Source: JBDKGD01 sp964513095 (GTDB lineage Bacteria; Patescibacteriota; Minisyncoccia; UBA6257; 2-01-FULL-56-20). From it: 31,073 nt of DNA. Position 1 is the stretch's first letter, and the number at the start of each line of letters is the position of its first letter. The stretch covers positions 1-31,073 of the forward strand of contig CAZELH010000005.1 of the NCBI GenBank assembly GCA_964513095.1, given 5' to 3'. The position numbers and the translations under genes are program-made. The notes below the pieces were generated by a model. It did not search any database, was not told the origin of the DNA, and saw only the letters and a list, made by a program, of their open reading frames with translations. This document shows, in pieces, positions 14,391 to 22,833 of this stretch.

Positions 14391-15596
14391 CTAAAAACTA
14401 GAAGTGAGTTGGTAAATAGGCAAAATAATGGCGAGCGCAATAGTTCCCGCAATAAGACCCATACCGATAAGCAATATTGGCTCGGTAATAGAAACAGCCG
14501 TCTTCAAACTTGCATCAACGTTGGATTCGTAAAAATCAGCGAGTGTCGCCAACACCTCTTCAATATGCCCAGCTTTTTCCGAAACCGCTATTAAATTAGT
14601 CACAACTTTTGGAAAAATTGTTTCGCGGCGAAATGCATCACCAATAGTAACTCCCTTTGCTAAACCATCGTGGGCAATACGAAGTAAACTCTCTCGAAAC
14701 TCTTGCGACCCAACCACATCGGCAGTAATTTCCATAGTTTGAATAATAGGCAAATTCGCCTTCATCAAGGCACTAAAAGTTGAAGCAAATCGTTGAATAG
14801 CAAGTTCGTGATAGATCGTTTTAATAACAGGGGTCCGCGAAAGCGTTCTGTCCAACATTCGTCGCCCCGGCAACGTGAATCCAAAAAAGTACACACTTCC
14901 CGAAACAATCGCCAACGCGGCAAAAATAAACAAAAAAGCGTGCGCGCCAAAAAACAATCCAACCGCAAACACTACTCGAGAAAAAAGAGGCGGCGTAATT
15001 CCACTTTGCAAAAAAATATCAGCGATTTTTGGAAGAGCAAATAAAGACAAAAATGAAAATACCACGGAAGACACGCCGATAAGAATAACGGGATAAATAA
15101 GCGCCCCCTGCACCTTTCCTCGTAAATCAGCCTCTTTACTCAAAGAAACACTCAACGATTCAAAAGTTTCCTGAAGTCGTCCAGACGCCTCAGCAGCTTT
15201 GATAAGATTCACAAAAACGGGAGAAAACACACTTGGATACCGAGCAAATGCTTGATAAAACGGTTGACCCTTCGCTAAACTCGATTGAATTTCCAACAAA
15301 AAACTCTTCACGGATGGTTTTTCATAATCAGAAATCAAAATAGTAATAGCAGAAACCAAATCAGTCCCCACCTTCAACATCAACGCCAAATAACGCGTAA
15401 TAAAAATTTTATCGTTTAAGTTGATCCCAGCAAAAAAACCAATAGATTTTTTCAAATCGGCTTGAATCGGTTTTATTTTTATTGGTTTTAAATTTCGAGC
15501 CGCCAAAAATTGCAGAACTGAAACAAGATCGTTACCCTCAATATTTCCTTCGGAAATAGTTCCTGAAACATCAGTGGCTGTGTAATGATAGATCAT
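14391..15596 (-). CDS. pilC: Type IV pilus inner-membrane platform protein PilC
   Basis: GspF/PilC-family protein, the membrane platform on which pilins assemble. Start MIYHYTATDVSG (15596) leaves 10 bp after pilB and gives the family's usual N-terminus; the frame 9 codons longer overlaps pilB. Two homologous helical domains are visible, at about residues 60-180 (IFITRYLALMLKVGTDLVSA) and 265-390 (FASTFSALMKANLPIIQTME), each followed by membrane helices. Length (401 aa) is normal. SEKAGHIEEVLATLADFYE is the typical second-domain signature. Confidence 0.95.
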   Translation of the reverse strand: MIYHYTATDVSGTISEGNIEGNDLVSVLQFLAARNLKPIKIKPIQADLKKSIGFFAGINLNDKIFITRYLALMLKVGTDLVSAITILISDYEKPSVKSFLLEIQSSLAKGQPFYQAFARYPSVFSPVFVNLIKAAEASGRLQETFESLSVSLSKEADLRGKVQGALIYPVILIGVSSVVFSFLSLFALPKIADIFLQSGITPPLFSRVVFAVGLFFGAHAFLFIFAALAIVSGSVYFFGFTLPGRRMLDRTLSRTPVIKTIYHELAIQRFASTFSALMKANLPIIQTMEITADVVGSQEFRESLLRIAHDGLAKGVTIGDAFRRETIFPKVVTNLIAVSEKAGHIEEVLATLADFYESNVDASLKTAVSITEPILLIGMGLIAGTIALAIILPIYQLTSSF

Positions 15597-15606
15597 AAAA
15601 AAATAA

Positions 15607-17325
15607 TTATTCTTTAATAACACGCAACACTTCCTCGAGTGACGTCAATCCAACTTGGGCCTTATCCAAACCATCCTCAAACATTGTCACAGTACCGTTT
15701 GCCCGCGCCGCCAACCGCAATGATTCCGGATTAAACGGAGATGTTGCGATAATTGATTTAATAGTATCAGTAACTTCAATCGCTTCGTAGATACCGACTC
15801 GACCACGATATCCAGTCCCACCACACGCCGAACACCCCTTGCCTTTATACAAAACGGAAGGTATCTGTGGATTTTTCTCTTCGGGATGAGCCTGTAACAA
15901 CTGACGTCGCACCGTATCTTTTATCTGTTCATCAATTTCATACGAATAAATACAGATTGTGCAAATTTTACGAACTAATCGTTGCGCCAAAATGGCATTA
16001 AGCACTGACGCAACTAAAAACGGTTGAACGCCGAGATCAAACAATCTCGGAATCGTGCTCCCTGCATCATTAGTATGAAGTGTCGAAAGGAGTAAGTGTC
16101 CAGTTAATGCTGCTTGCACGGCCACATCAGCAGTTTCAGTATCGCGAATTTCACCAACCATAATAACATTGGGGTCCTGACGAAGGAGTGCGCGAAGCCC
16201 CGACGCAAACGTAATGCCCGCCTGCGGATTAATCTGCGTTTGATTCACATATTTCATGTTGTACTCAACCGGATCTTCAACACTGACCACATTCACCCCC
16301 GGTTGATTTACAATATTCATCATCGCGTACAACGTCGTTGATTTACCGGAACCAGTCGGACCAGTCGACAAAAACATACCAAACGTTCTCTGGAGCGCAT
16401 TTGTAACAACCTTCGATACATATGCAGACATACCCAAATCTTCCAAACTAATCGGTTTTTGCGACGCCTCCAATAATCGCATCACGATTTTTTCGCCATA
16501 ATACGTAGGCATCACCGACACACGAACATCCATAATTTGATTGACAATCTGATACCTGAAACGACCATCTTGTGGCTTAAAATGTTCATCCAACTTCAAT
16601 CCGGAAAGAAGTTTGATGCGTGCCAATAACGCATTGTGAATTTCTTTTGGAATGCGCATCACCTCGTGCAAAATACCATCAATGCGATACCGAACAAGCG
16701 TCGCATCATCCAAAATCTCCAAATGAATATCAGATGCACGCGAAGAAAGGGCAAAAGAAAGAAGATTGTCAGCAATAGCAACGATCGGTAGATCAGCAGC
16801 CGCATCCTCACCTTTTTTGCCAGCCGCGCGCAAGGACGCGCGAATATTATCATTAATCAGTTTTTTAAAATCATCTGCCGTCTGCATTCCATAAATGGTA
16901 TACCCTGCGTTCAAATCAGAAGGTTGGACCAAATACGGACGAACTCGACCCTGCAAATATTGCGAAAAAAACTGAATGGTTTCTAGATCAGTTGGATCAA
17001 TCATGCCAAGCGAATACACGCCATCGGGTTCACGATCGAAAACAATCGCCTGTCGCGCCCGCGCGATATCTTCAGGAATTTTTTTCAAAACCGCCACATT
17101 AATCGTTTCAGGGCTAATATGCGCCACGGAAACTTTTAAGTAGGCAGCGGTTAAGTTTTCAATATACGCCTTATCAACAACACCGCGAGCCAAAAGCACG
17201 TCCACGAGTGACTTATTCGAAAGTCGCGCCTCTTCTTGAAGTTGCGAAAAAAGTTCAGGAGTAATCAAACTATCCTCGAGTAATTTCTTCTGCAAATGTT
17301 CAGGAGGAAAAAACGAAGTGTTCAT
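15607..17325 (-). CDS. pilB: Type IV pilus extension ATPase PilB
   Basis: Hexameric secretion ATPase powering pilus extension. An N-terminal N1/MshEN-type domain spans about residues 10-140. The ATPase core has the Asp box VEDPVEY (349-355), Walker A GPTGSGKST (322-330), Walker B VIMVGEIRD (387-395) and His box TGHLLLSTLHTND (408-420). The zinc tetracysteine is CTIC (455-458) with CSAC (498-501). Length (572 aa) is standard. It is first in the pilus operon, with an extended -10 promoter upstream. No PilT retraction ATPase is seen in the window. Confidence 0.97.
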   Translation of the reverse strand: MNTSFFPPEHLQKKLLEDSLITPELFSQLQEEARLSNKSLVDVLLARGVVDKAYIENLTAAYLKVSVAHISPETINVAVLKKIPEDIARARQAIVFDREPDGVYSLGMIDPTDLETIQFFSQYLQGRVRPYLVQPSDLNAGYTIYGMQTADDFKKLINDNIRASLRAAGKKGEDAAADLPIVAIADNLLSFALSSRASDIHLEILDDATLVRYRIDGILHEVMRIPKEIHNALLARIKLLSGLKLDEHFKPQDGRFRYQIVNQIMDVRVSVMPTYYGEKIVMRLLEASQKPISLEDLGMSAYVSKVVTNALQRTFGMFLSTGPTGSGKSTTLYAMMNIVNQPGVNVVSVEDPVEYNMKYVNQTQINPQAGITFASGLRALLRQDPNVIMVGEIRDTETADVAVQAALTGHLLLSTLHTNDAGSTIPRLFDLGVQPFLVASVLNAILAQRLVRKICTICIYSYEIDEQIKDTVRRQLLQAHPEEKNPQIPSVLYKGKGCSACGGTGYRGRVGIYEAIEVTDTIKSIIATSPFNPESLRLAARANGTVTMFEDGLDKAQVGLTSLEEVLRVIKE

Positions 17326-17343
17326 AAAATACCAATTACTATT

Positions 17344-17352
17344 AGTATATCA
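17344..17352 (-). promoter_or_regulatory. Extended -10 promoter of the pilus operon
   Basis: TGATATACT on the minus strand is TG-N-TATACT, a good extended -10. No clear -35 is needed or seen. Transcription would start about 12 nt before the pilB ATG. Confidence 0.5.
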
Positions 17353-17386
17353 TCTTTTTAAATATAAACGGGAAGAAAATACGATA

Positions 17387-17425
17387 CAAAAAAAATTCAG
17401 CGCTCCCCTCACAGGAACGCTGAAT
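17387..17425 (-). terminator. Terminator of the pilin gene
   Basis: ATTCAGCG (17395-17402) pairs with CGCTGAAT (17418-17425), extended by TCC/GGA pairing inside. On the minus strand the stem is followed by a run of eight or nine T. It separates the pilin gene (17452-18030) from the pilB operon. Confidence 0.85.
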
Positions 17426-17451
17426 ATCTATACCAGTATAGCAAATACGAA

Positions 17452-18030
17452 TTACAAAGAAAGATTCGTACCTACTTCATAGATGCTCGTGAAGCTACCA
17501 CCATCGGTAGAAACCACATCACTGGCACCACCATTACCATATTTAGTACTCTCAAAGCCATTGGCAGTAATCTTGAAACCACTGCTGGTGGTCGTTGCAG
17601 CATAACCATAGTAATGGCTTGCGTCATTGACCGGATCAAGTGGCAAATTTCCAATAGGAGCACCAGAGGAAATTGCAGTGAAATTCACTGGCAACCATCC
17701 TGAGGAGTTATTATTGCGACGATTTGCAACCTGACTCGATGTTACCGAAACCAAAGAAAATCCAGCGGCAGTGCATGATGCACTGGTTGCCGAAGTGTAA
17801 CAATCCGTATAGCCACCAGTTGATGAGGCCAAGTTTGGACTTGAAACATCGCTCAGATAAAGGGCGATGGCACTTCGCAACGTTCCAAGGTCAGAAATAC
17901 GAGTGGAATCGCGAGCCTGACGAAGTAATTCTGCTGGATTCAACGTAATGATAAGTGCGGCAAACAAAAAGGCAGTGATACCGATAACTATCAAGAGTTC
18001 GATAAGGGTGAAACCCTTTTGGTTAGTCAT
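17452..18030 (-). CDS. Type IV pilin, probable major subunit
   Basis: A 192-aa class IVa prepilin: short leader MTNQKG, then FTLIELLIVIGITAFLFAAL with the peptidase site after Gly6 and Glu at +5. The segment LNPAELLRQARDSTRISDL continues the long N-terminal helix as in PulG-type pilins. The globular head has one Cys pair (CYTSATSASC) and a PLDPVND turn typical of pseudopilins that bind calcium. It is a single-gene unit with its own promoter and strong terminator, unlike the minor pilins in the operon. That suggests higher expression and a role as main subunit (inference). Confidence 0.88.
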   Translation of the reverse strand: MTNQKGFTLIELLIVIGITAFLFAALIITLNPAELLRQARDSTRISDLGTLRSAIALYLSDVSSPNLASSTGGYTDCYTSATSASCTAAGFSLVSVTSSQVANRRNNNSSGWLPVNFTAISSGAPIGNLPLDPVNDASHYYGYAATTTSSGFKITANGFESTKYGNGGASDVVSTDGGSFTSIYEVGTNLSL

Positions 18031-18085
18031 GTCTAATAGAAATATCTTTTATCGATACATTGTGCATCGACCTTTTACAGTTCTT

Positions 18086-18094
18086 ATTATATCA
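18086..18094 (-). promoter_or_regulatory. Extended -10 promoter of the pilin gene
   Basis: TGATATAAT on the minus strand is a perfect extended -10 (TG-N-TATAAT). Transcription would start near 18079, giving a leader of nearly 50 nt before the pilin ATG. Confidence 0.6.
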
Positions 18095-18146
18095 AGCTTT
18101 TACAAAAGCCAATAAACACGCAATGTGGATAACAAAAGAACACCAT

Positions 18147-18881
18147 TTAAGAAGCTGAAAGAACAGAAAGAGCGTGCGCAAAATCAGCGGGCACATCAGC
18201 AGAAAACGTCATACGCTCTCCAGTAGGAATAGTAATTTCCAAAGACGTTGCATGAAGCAGGGTGCGAGGCGCCCAGACTGGCACATCTTTTTTCTTTCCA
18301 TACAACACATCACCAGCGATCGGATGACCAATACTCGATAAATGAAGTCGAATCTGATGAGTTCGTCCAGTAACGGGAATCGCTTCAACAAGCGCCCATT
18401 CAACGTATTGATGGAGCACGCGGTATTGAGTAACCGATGGACGAGGCATCTTGCCACGATGAACTGTCCGTTTTACCGTTCCGTTAATAATAGAAATCGG
18501 TTTATCAATAGTACCGATTGGCTCATCAAAAACTCCTCGAACAATCGCGGTATATTTTTTCACCAAATCATGCCGAGCAAACACATCTTTAAAATAATCA
18601 AACGCTTTCTGTGTGCGAGCAACCACCATCACGCCGGAAGTTTCACGATCTAATCGATGAACAATCCCCGGACGAGTTTCGGGGCTATCTCCTACTGTTT
18701 TTATTTCTGGATATCGTTCGCTTAACAAATCAGTCAATGTACGCTCATCCGCATTATAGGAAGATCGAACCCATTCACTCGTCTCTTTATCCTTGTGAAA
18801 AACAGGGTGCACCAAAACACCCGACGCCTTATTCACGACAAGAAAATCAGGTGCGCTATACAGAATATCCACGCTATCCAT
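18147..18881 (-). CDS. RluA-family 23S/tRNA pseudouridine synthase
   Basis: Isomerises uridine to pseudouridine in rRNA or tRNA. The catalytic motif HRLDRETSGVMVVA is at residues 75-88 with Asp78; VNKASGVLVHP (16-26) and TGRTHQIRLHL are the other family motifs. Length is 244 aa. There is no room for a full N-terminal S4 domain, so it is of the short RluA/RluC-core kind. Its exact target is not readable. It has a strong promoter only a few bases upstream of the ATG. Confidence 0.95.
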   Translation of the reverse strand: MDSVDILYSAPDFLVVNKASGVLVHPVFHKDKETSEWVRSSYNADERTLTDLLSERYPEIKTVGDSPETRPGIVHRLDRETSGVMVVARTQKAFDYFKDVFARHDLVKKYTAIVRGVFDEPIGTIDKPISIINGTVKRTVHRGKMPRPSVTQYRVLHQYVEWALVEAIPVTGRTHQIRLHLSSIGHPIAGDVLYGKKKDVPVWAPRTLLHATSLEITIPTGERMTFSADVPADFAHALSVLSAS

Positions 18882-18890
18882 AATATTATA

Positions 18891-18919
18891 ATTATATCAT
18901 AAATTATGGAAAAACGCAA
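18891..18919 (-). promoter_or_regulatory. Strong promoter of the pseudouridine synthase gene, near-leaderless
   Basis: TTGCGT (18919-18914) and TATAAT (18896-18891) on the minus strand are exactly 17 bp apart, with an extended TG. The expected start near 18884 is only about three bases before the ATG at 18881, so the mRNA is probably leaderless. The -35 abuts the stop of the response regulator gene. Confidence 0.65.
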
Positions 18920-19330
18920 CTATTTACTCATCTGTAATCGTTCTCGAATTTTTTCAACCAAATCATTAATCGTCCAATTTGATTTCACCAAATAGTACGC
19001 AGGCTCATTATTGGCCACCGCCTTCATAATCTCATCGCTATCGGCATTGAGATTGGTAAGGAGAATAATAGGCACTCGCTTCCCCCATTCACCAGATTCT
19101 CGCAATTTCTGCATCATCGTCAAACCATCCATTTTTGGCATCACAATATCAAGCACAACAAGATCGGGATGTTCGCGCAAAGCAATTTCTAAACCACTCT
19201 CACCATCATTTGCCTGAAGAACAGCAAAACCTTCAATGCTAAATTTGTCATGCAAAACTTTCCGAAGAGAAGCATCATCTTCGACTTCTTCAATAACCAA
19301 TAATTTATTATTTTTTTGCATTGTATTCAT
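18920..19330 (-). CDS. Single-domain response regulator
   Basis: A 136-aa CheY-like receiver domain with no output domain. Acidic pocket E18-D19, phosphorylation site D61 in VVLDIVMPKMDG, switch T92 in LLTN, and K116 in LVKSN are all present. Adjacent VIEE replaces the usual VDD strand end. It follows the histidine kinase gene by 53 bp and is its obvious partner. Without a DNA-binding domain it must act by protein contact, or pass phosphate on. Confidence 0.95.
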   Translation of the reverse strand: MNTMQKNNKLLVIEEVEDDASLRKVLHDKFSIEGFAVLQANDGESGLEIALREHPDLVVLDIVMPKMDGLTMMQKLRESGEWGKRVPIILLTNLNADSDEIMKAVANNEPAYYLVKSNWTINDLVEKIRERLQMSK

Positions 19331-19383
19331 AAAAGTATTAAAACGGGTAGTAAATATAACAAACGGAAAAGACGTTCGTATCG

Positions 19384-21273
19384 CTAAGGGGCATCGCGTG
19401 TTTTTTTCATGCTGGCAAGAGGTAAAGATACGAAAAAGGTAGTGCCACTACTCTCTTCCGACTCAAACCAGACCTTTCCACCAAAATTTTCTACCACCGA
19501 TTTTACAATATACAAACCCAAACCATTACCATCAGCTTCTTTCTCTCTCGCTAAATCATCGCGAAAAAACTTGGTAAATATTTTATGTTTCGCATTTTTA
19601 GGAATAGTAATTCCATTATTCCAAATCTTTATAATAACAGCAGATTGTTTTAGAAAAATAGAACACGTAACCGAACCGGCATCAGAGACATACTTAACTG
19701 CATTGGTAAGTAAGTGATAAAAAATTAATTGCATTACTCGAGGATCGATAAAAATTTCTGGCAAAGAAAAGTCGTAATTCTTATCAACAACAATACGCTT
19801 CGTAGAAATTTGTTGCTCAAGATCTTTAAAAACACCCTCCGCAACATCAACGATGCGCACAAACTCTGGTTTGTTGGCAAAAGTCCCTAGTTCTATTCGA
19901 GAAACATCGAGCAAAGTATTTACCAAATCAATCATTCGCGCATTACCCTTATAAATTTCTTGAAGATAATTTTTTTGACTTTCCAACACAGAACCAGCAT
20001 CGCCATTTAAAATCATCTCCAGATACCATCGAATAGCAGTTAACGGGGTCCGAAGTTGATGGCTGGCAATAGAGATGAATTCTGTTTTTGTTTTATCAAG
20101 ATCACGTAAATTCGTAATATCCTCTTCGGTTGCGACATAGCCAATAATAGTATCGTTTTCACAAATTGGCGTGATTGATGCAAGTGCCACATATAGCCGA
20201 CCATCTCGTCGACGATTCAAAAGAGTTCGCTTAAAAGAAACACCGTCCATTAAATGAGTCCACAAAGCTTTTTCATACTGCGCAGAAGGCATTAATCCTC
20301 CCCACAATCGTGGAGTCTGTCCATACATCTCACCCGCACTGTATCCAGTAATATCTCGCGCCGCATCATTGGCATACAATACAACGCCATTCTTATCAGT
20401 AAACACAACATGATTACTAGTTTGATGCGCAATTTGAAAAAAAATATTTCCCAAAGAAGTAAGCGCCTGCATTTTGTCTGCCTCTTGTTTTACACCAGAA
20501 AACGTAAAAATTTCCCTTACTGTCTTTGTGACACTGTCTTGAGGATAACATGCTTCAAACCGCATTCGTTCTTTTTTGACTCCTAAAGAAATAAGGTGCG
20601 TAAAAACAGTGTCAACAAATCCCTGTGGCCCAGAAATAAAAATAGGGCGATGATCCGTTTTTTTAGACACAATACGATTACACTGTTCGCGAGTAACTAA
20701 ACCTGTAAAAAATTCGGCCACAGATCCACAAGAACGCGCCAGAGACACCAATTCATCTTTTCCATACAACGGTCGCTCCACCGAATCAAATGCGTAGAGT
20801 GATATATTTTTATTCGGTCGTCCACGAAACACCGAAAGAAAAGAGGAAATACCAGTACCTCCTGCCACAAAAATAGCGCCGGTTTCTCCCGGAATAAACG
20901 TCGAACCCATCGGCCCAATAATCTCAACTAAATCCCATTTTTTCAATCGGGAAACATCAGTCAAATAATCACTGCCAGTCAATCGAATAAGTAATTCAAT
21001 AGTAGAAGCGCTAGATGAAGAGCACAGAGAATACGCGCGACGATCAACAACACCAAATCGTTGCGATCGTTTTGGCAAGACCAACCACACATACTGACCT
21101 TCTTGAAACACAAAATTATCGGGTCGATTTAAACGAAGAACAAGAACATCAGGAGCAACTTCAAAAGATTCAAGCACACGCACAGAATACCTCGGTTCAA
21201 ACTGAACAGTGGGGAGCGCCGCAAAATCAATTTTTTTCTCACTACCAATAGATGATTCTTTTTTCATAGGCAT
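19384..21273 (-). CDS. Flavin reductase-PAS-histidine kinase fusion
   Basis: A 629-aa cytosolic sensor kinase with an unusual front end. Residues 25-250 are a ferredoxin-NADP reductase-like module: the FAD motif RAYSLCS (79-85), GPMGS (120-124), the nucleotide motif GGTGISSFLS (138-147) and ISGPQGFVDTV (213-223). A PAS domain follows (285-390, with DITGY and LWGGLMP). The kinase has H405 in SHQLRTPLTA, N524 in LLTNAVKY and the G2 box GNGLGLYIV (582-590). The G1 box reads NNGITIP, with Asn where Asp is usual. There is no membrane segment. The module probably senses NAD(P)H or flavin redox state. The response regulator gene follows directly. Confidence 0.92.
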   Translation of the reverse strand: MPMKKESSIGSEKKIDFAALPTVQFEPRYSVRVLESFEVAPDVLVLRLNRPDNFVFQEGQYVWLVLPKRSQRFGVVDRRAYSLCSSSSASTIELLIRLTGSDYLTDVSRLKKWDLVEIIGPMGSTFIPGETGAIFVAGGTGISSFLSVFRGRPNKNISLYAFDSVERPLYGKDELVSLARSCGSVAEFFTGLVTREQCNRIVSKKTDHRPIFISGPQGFVDTVFTHLISLGVKKERMRFEACYPQDSVTKTVREIFTFSGVKQEADKMQALTSLGNIFFQIAHQTSNHVVFTDKNGVVLYANDAARDITGYSAGEMYGQTPRLWGGLMPSAQYEKALWTHLMDGVSFKRTLLNRRRDGRLYVALASITPICENDTIIGYVATEEDITNLRDLDKTKTEFISIASHQLRTPLTAIRWYLEMILNGDAGSVLESQKNYLQEIYKGNARMIDLVNTLLDVSRIELGTFANKPEFVRIVDVAEGVFKDLEQQISTKRIVVDKNYDFSLPEIFIDPRVMQLIFYHLLTNAVKYVSDAGSVTCSIFLKQSAVIIKIWNNGITIPKNAKHKIFTKFFRDDLAREKEADGNGLGLYIVKSVVENFGGKVWFESEESSGTTFFVSLPLASMKKTRDAP

Positions 21274-21337
21274 ATGGGGCGATATAACTATATGAGTGTT
21301 TTAAATTGCGCGACCACTTTCTTTTTCATGAATGACA

Positions 21338-22828
21338 TCAGATAATATGATCGCGATGAGGACGTCGGTTATATTGGAATAACCAGTAAAAAATAAAACT
21401 CGCCAAAATACAGAGCATTAAACCAACGACACCGTACACATATAACTCACTTTGAAAAAGACCGAAAAATTTCTTCTCCACCGTAAATGGAAATTCAGTA
21501 ATCGCGGGAACATGTTGACCGGGGTAAGAAATAGAAGTTTTTGCAATATATGATCCAGATACAAGTCCGGGAGGGATCTGGATGGTTTTCACAAAATCAG
21601 CGGTTGTCTCAACTGCCACCGTTTCATTGGTGGTATATACTTCTTTTCCGGTAGCATCAGTGATGGAGTACGTAATAGAAACATCCACACGTCTTCCCGC
21701 ACCAAAATTGGAAAGCTTTACAGAAATAGGAAGAAGTTCTCCCGGCGCTACCAATGCTTTTATCGGCTCCGAGACAACATCAAATAATGCCTCATCTTTT
21801 GATAAAAGGATATTTTGAGAGAAAAGCGAAGGAACAAGGGGGAGATTTTTTAATTTTTGTTGTTGCAATGAAGTACGAAAAATAGCAAAAGTAGTAAGAT
21901 GGTTTACAGAAAACGTTGCAACACCATGAGAAAAAACCGCATCGGGAATCAAAACCCATTGGTGATTAACTTCGTTCAACCAGTACACACCCAAATCGTC
22001 AAATTGCGAGATAGAAGAAGGAATTGGTAAGCGAATAGTAATTGGGCGCAAAAAAGAATGTATATCAACCCCGCGCTCATCTATTGCTGAAACAGTATAA
22101 AAAACAGAATCAACAAGCGTTGTATCACCCACTAAAAGCGAACGATTAAAAACCGAAAGTGGCTCATATGCAATTGTAAATGTTGCTTTTGAAGAAATCG
22201 CGCCTACAGGCACCTCTAAAACAACGCTTCCCGCAGGAACAATTTTCGTAAGGACGCCAGACTGTTCTGGTGCTATCAGAAAAAATCCACCATTCACCGC
22301 AAGATGGGATGGTGTTGCCACTGAAGAATCAGGGACGTTTTGAGAAGGTGCGCCGTTTCCTCCACCGGCATTACTTCCAGAAGATGCAGAAGAAGTAGAC
22401 GATGCAGTAGTAGTCGCCTGACCCCAATCAGTTCTTACATCACAATAGGTTGGACAATTAAACGTAATCGTACCAACCAACGTTCCGCTAGCAGTTCCAG
22501 AAAATCTTCCGGTAGTCCTACTAATAGAAACACCGTCAAAATCAATCCACCCGAGCCGTTCACCCCACGCCGAGCCAGAAAGATTTCCGGTGCCATCATT
22601 AGAGACTCCCCCAGCAGCCGGATTAAATTTTATCCACCCTTTTGTAGACGACCATGCATATCCAGAAAGCCCACTGTCACTCACAACCACATTCTCAAAG
22701 TTAATATAACCAATCATATTACTCCACGCATACTTATAAGAACTCAAAACGGTGCCTGCAAATACAAGATGTGTATACACAAAAAAACCGAAAAGTGTGG
22801 CGAAGAATAATAGTTGGTACCGCTTCAT
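21338..22828 (-). CDS. Membrane-anchored GW-repeat surface protein
   Basis: A 496-aa surface protein. A signal peptide ends at VFA (residue 24). Three GW-type repeats follow (YAWSNMIGYINFE, YAWSSTKGWIKFN, SAWGERLGWIDFD), the same family as in the pilus-operon protein at 12250-13149. Then come a Ser/Thr/Gly-rich linker (about 135-170), a ZU5-like region (VPAGSVVLEVPVGAISSKAT, ending VNHLTTFAIF), a CARDB-like beta domain (about 340-450: APGELLPISVKLSNFGAGRR) and a C-terminal membrane helix with the basic tail RRPHRD inside. Function is probably adhesion or envelope structure. It lies 5 bp after the LytR_C gene and 64 bp before the kinase gene. Confidence 0.8.
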   Translation of the reverse strand: MKRYQLLFFATLFGFFVYTHLVFAGTVLSSYKYAWSNMIGYINFENVVVSDSGLSGYAWSSTKGWIKFNPAAGGVSNDGTGNLSGSAWGERLGWIDFDGVSISRTTGRFSGTASGTLVGTITFNCPTYCDVRTDWGQATTTASSTSSASSGSNAGGGNGAPSQNVPDSSVATPSHLAVNGGFFLIAPEQSGVLTKIVPAGSVVLEVPVGAISSKATFTIAYEPLSVFNRSLLVGDTTLVDSVFYTVSAIDERGVDIHSFLRPITIRLPIPSSISQFDDLGVYWLNEVNHQWVLIPDAVFSHGVATFSVNHLTTFAIFRTSLQQQKLKNLPLVPSLFSQNILLSKDEALFDVVSEPIKALVAPGELLPISVKLSNFGAGRRVDVSITYSITDATGKEVYTTNETVAVETTADFVKTIQIPPGLVSGSYIAKTSISYPGQHVPAITEFPFTVEKKFFGLFQSELYVYGVVGLMLCILASFIFYWLFQYNRRPHRDHII

Positions 22829-22833
22829 AAAAA

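Noticed and set aside
14381..14452. Upstream start for the GspH-like pseudopilin
   Set aside because: It would overlap pilC and put about 24 hydrophobic residues before the prepilin leader, which is not compatible with prepilin peptidase processing.
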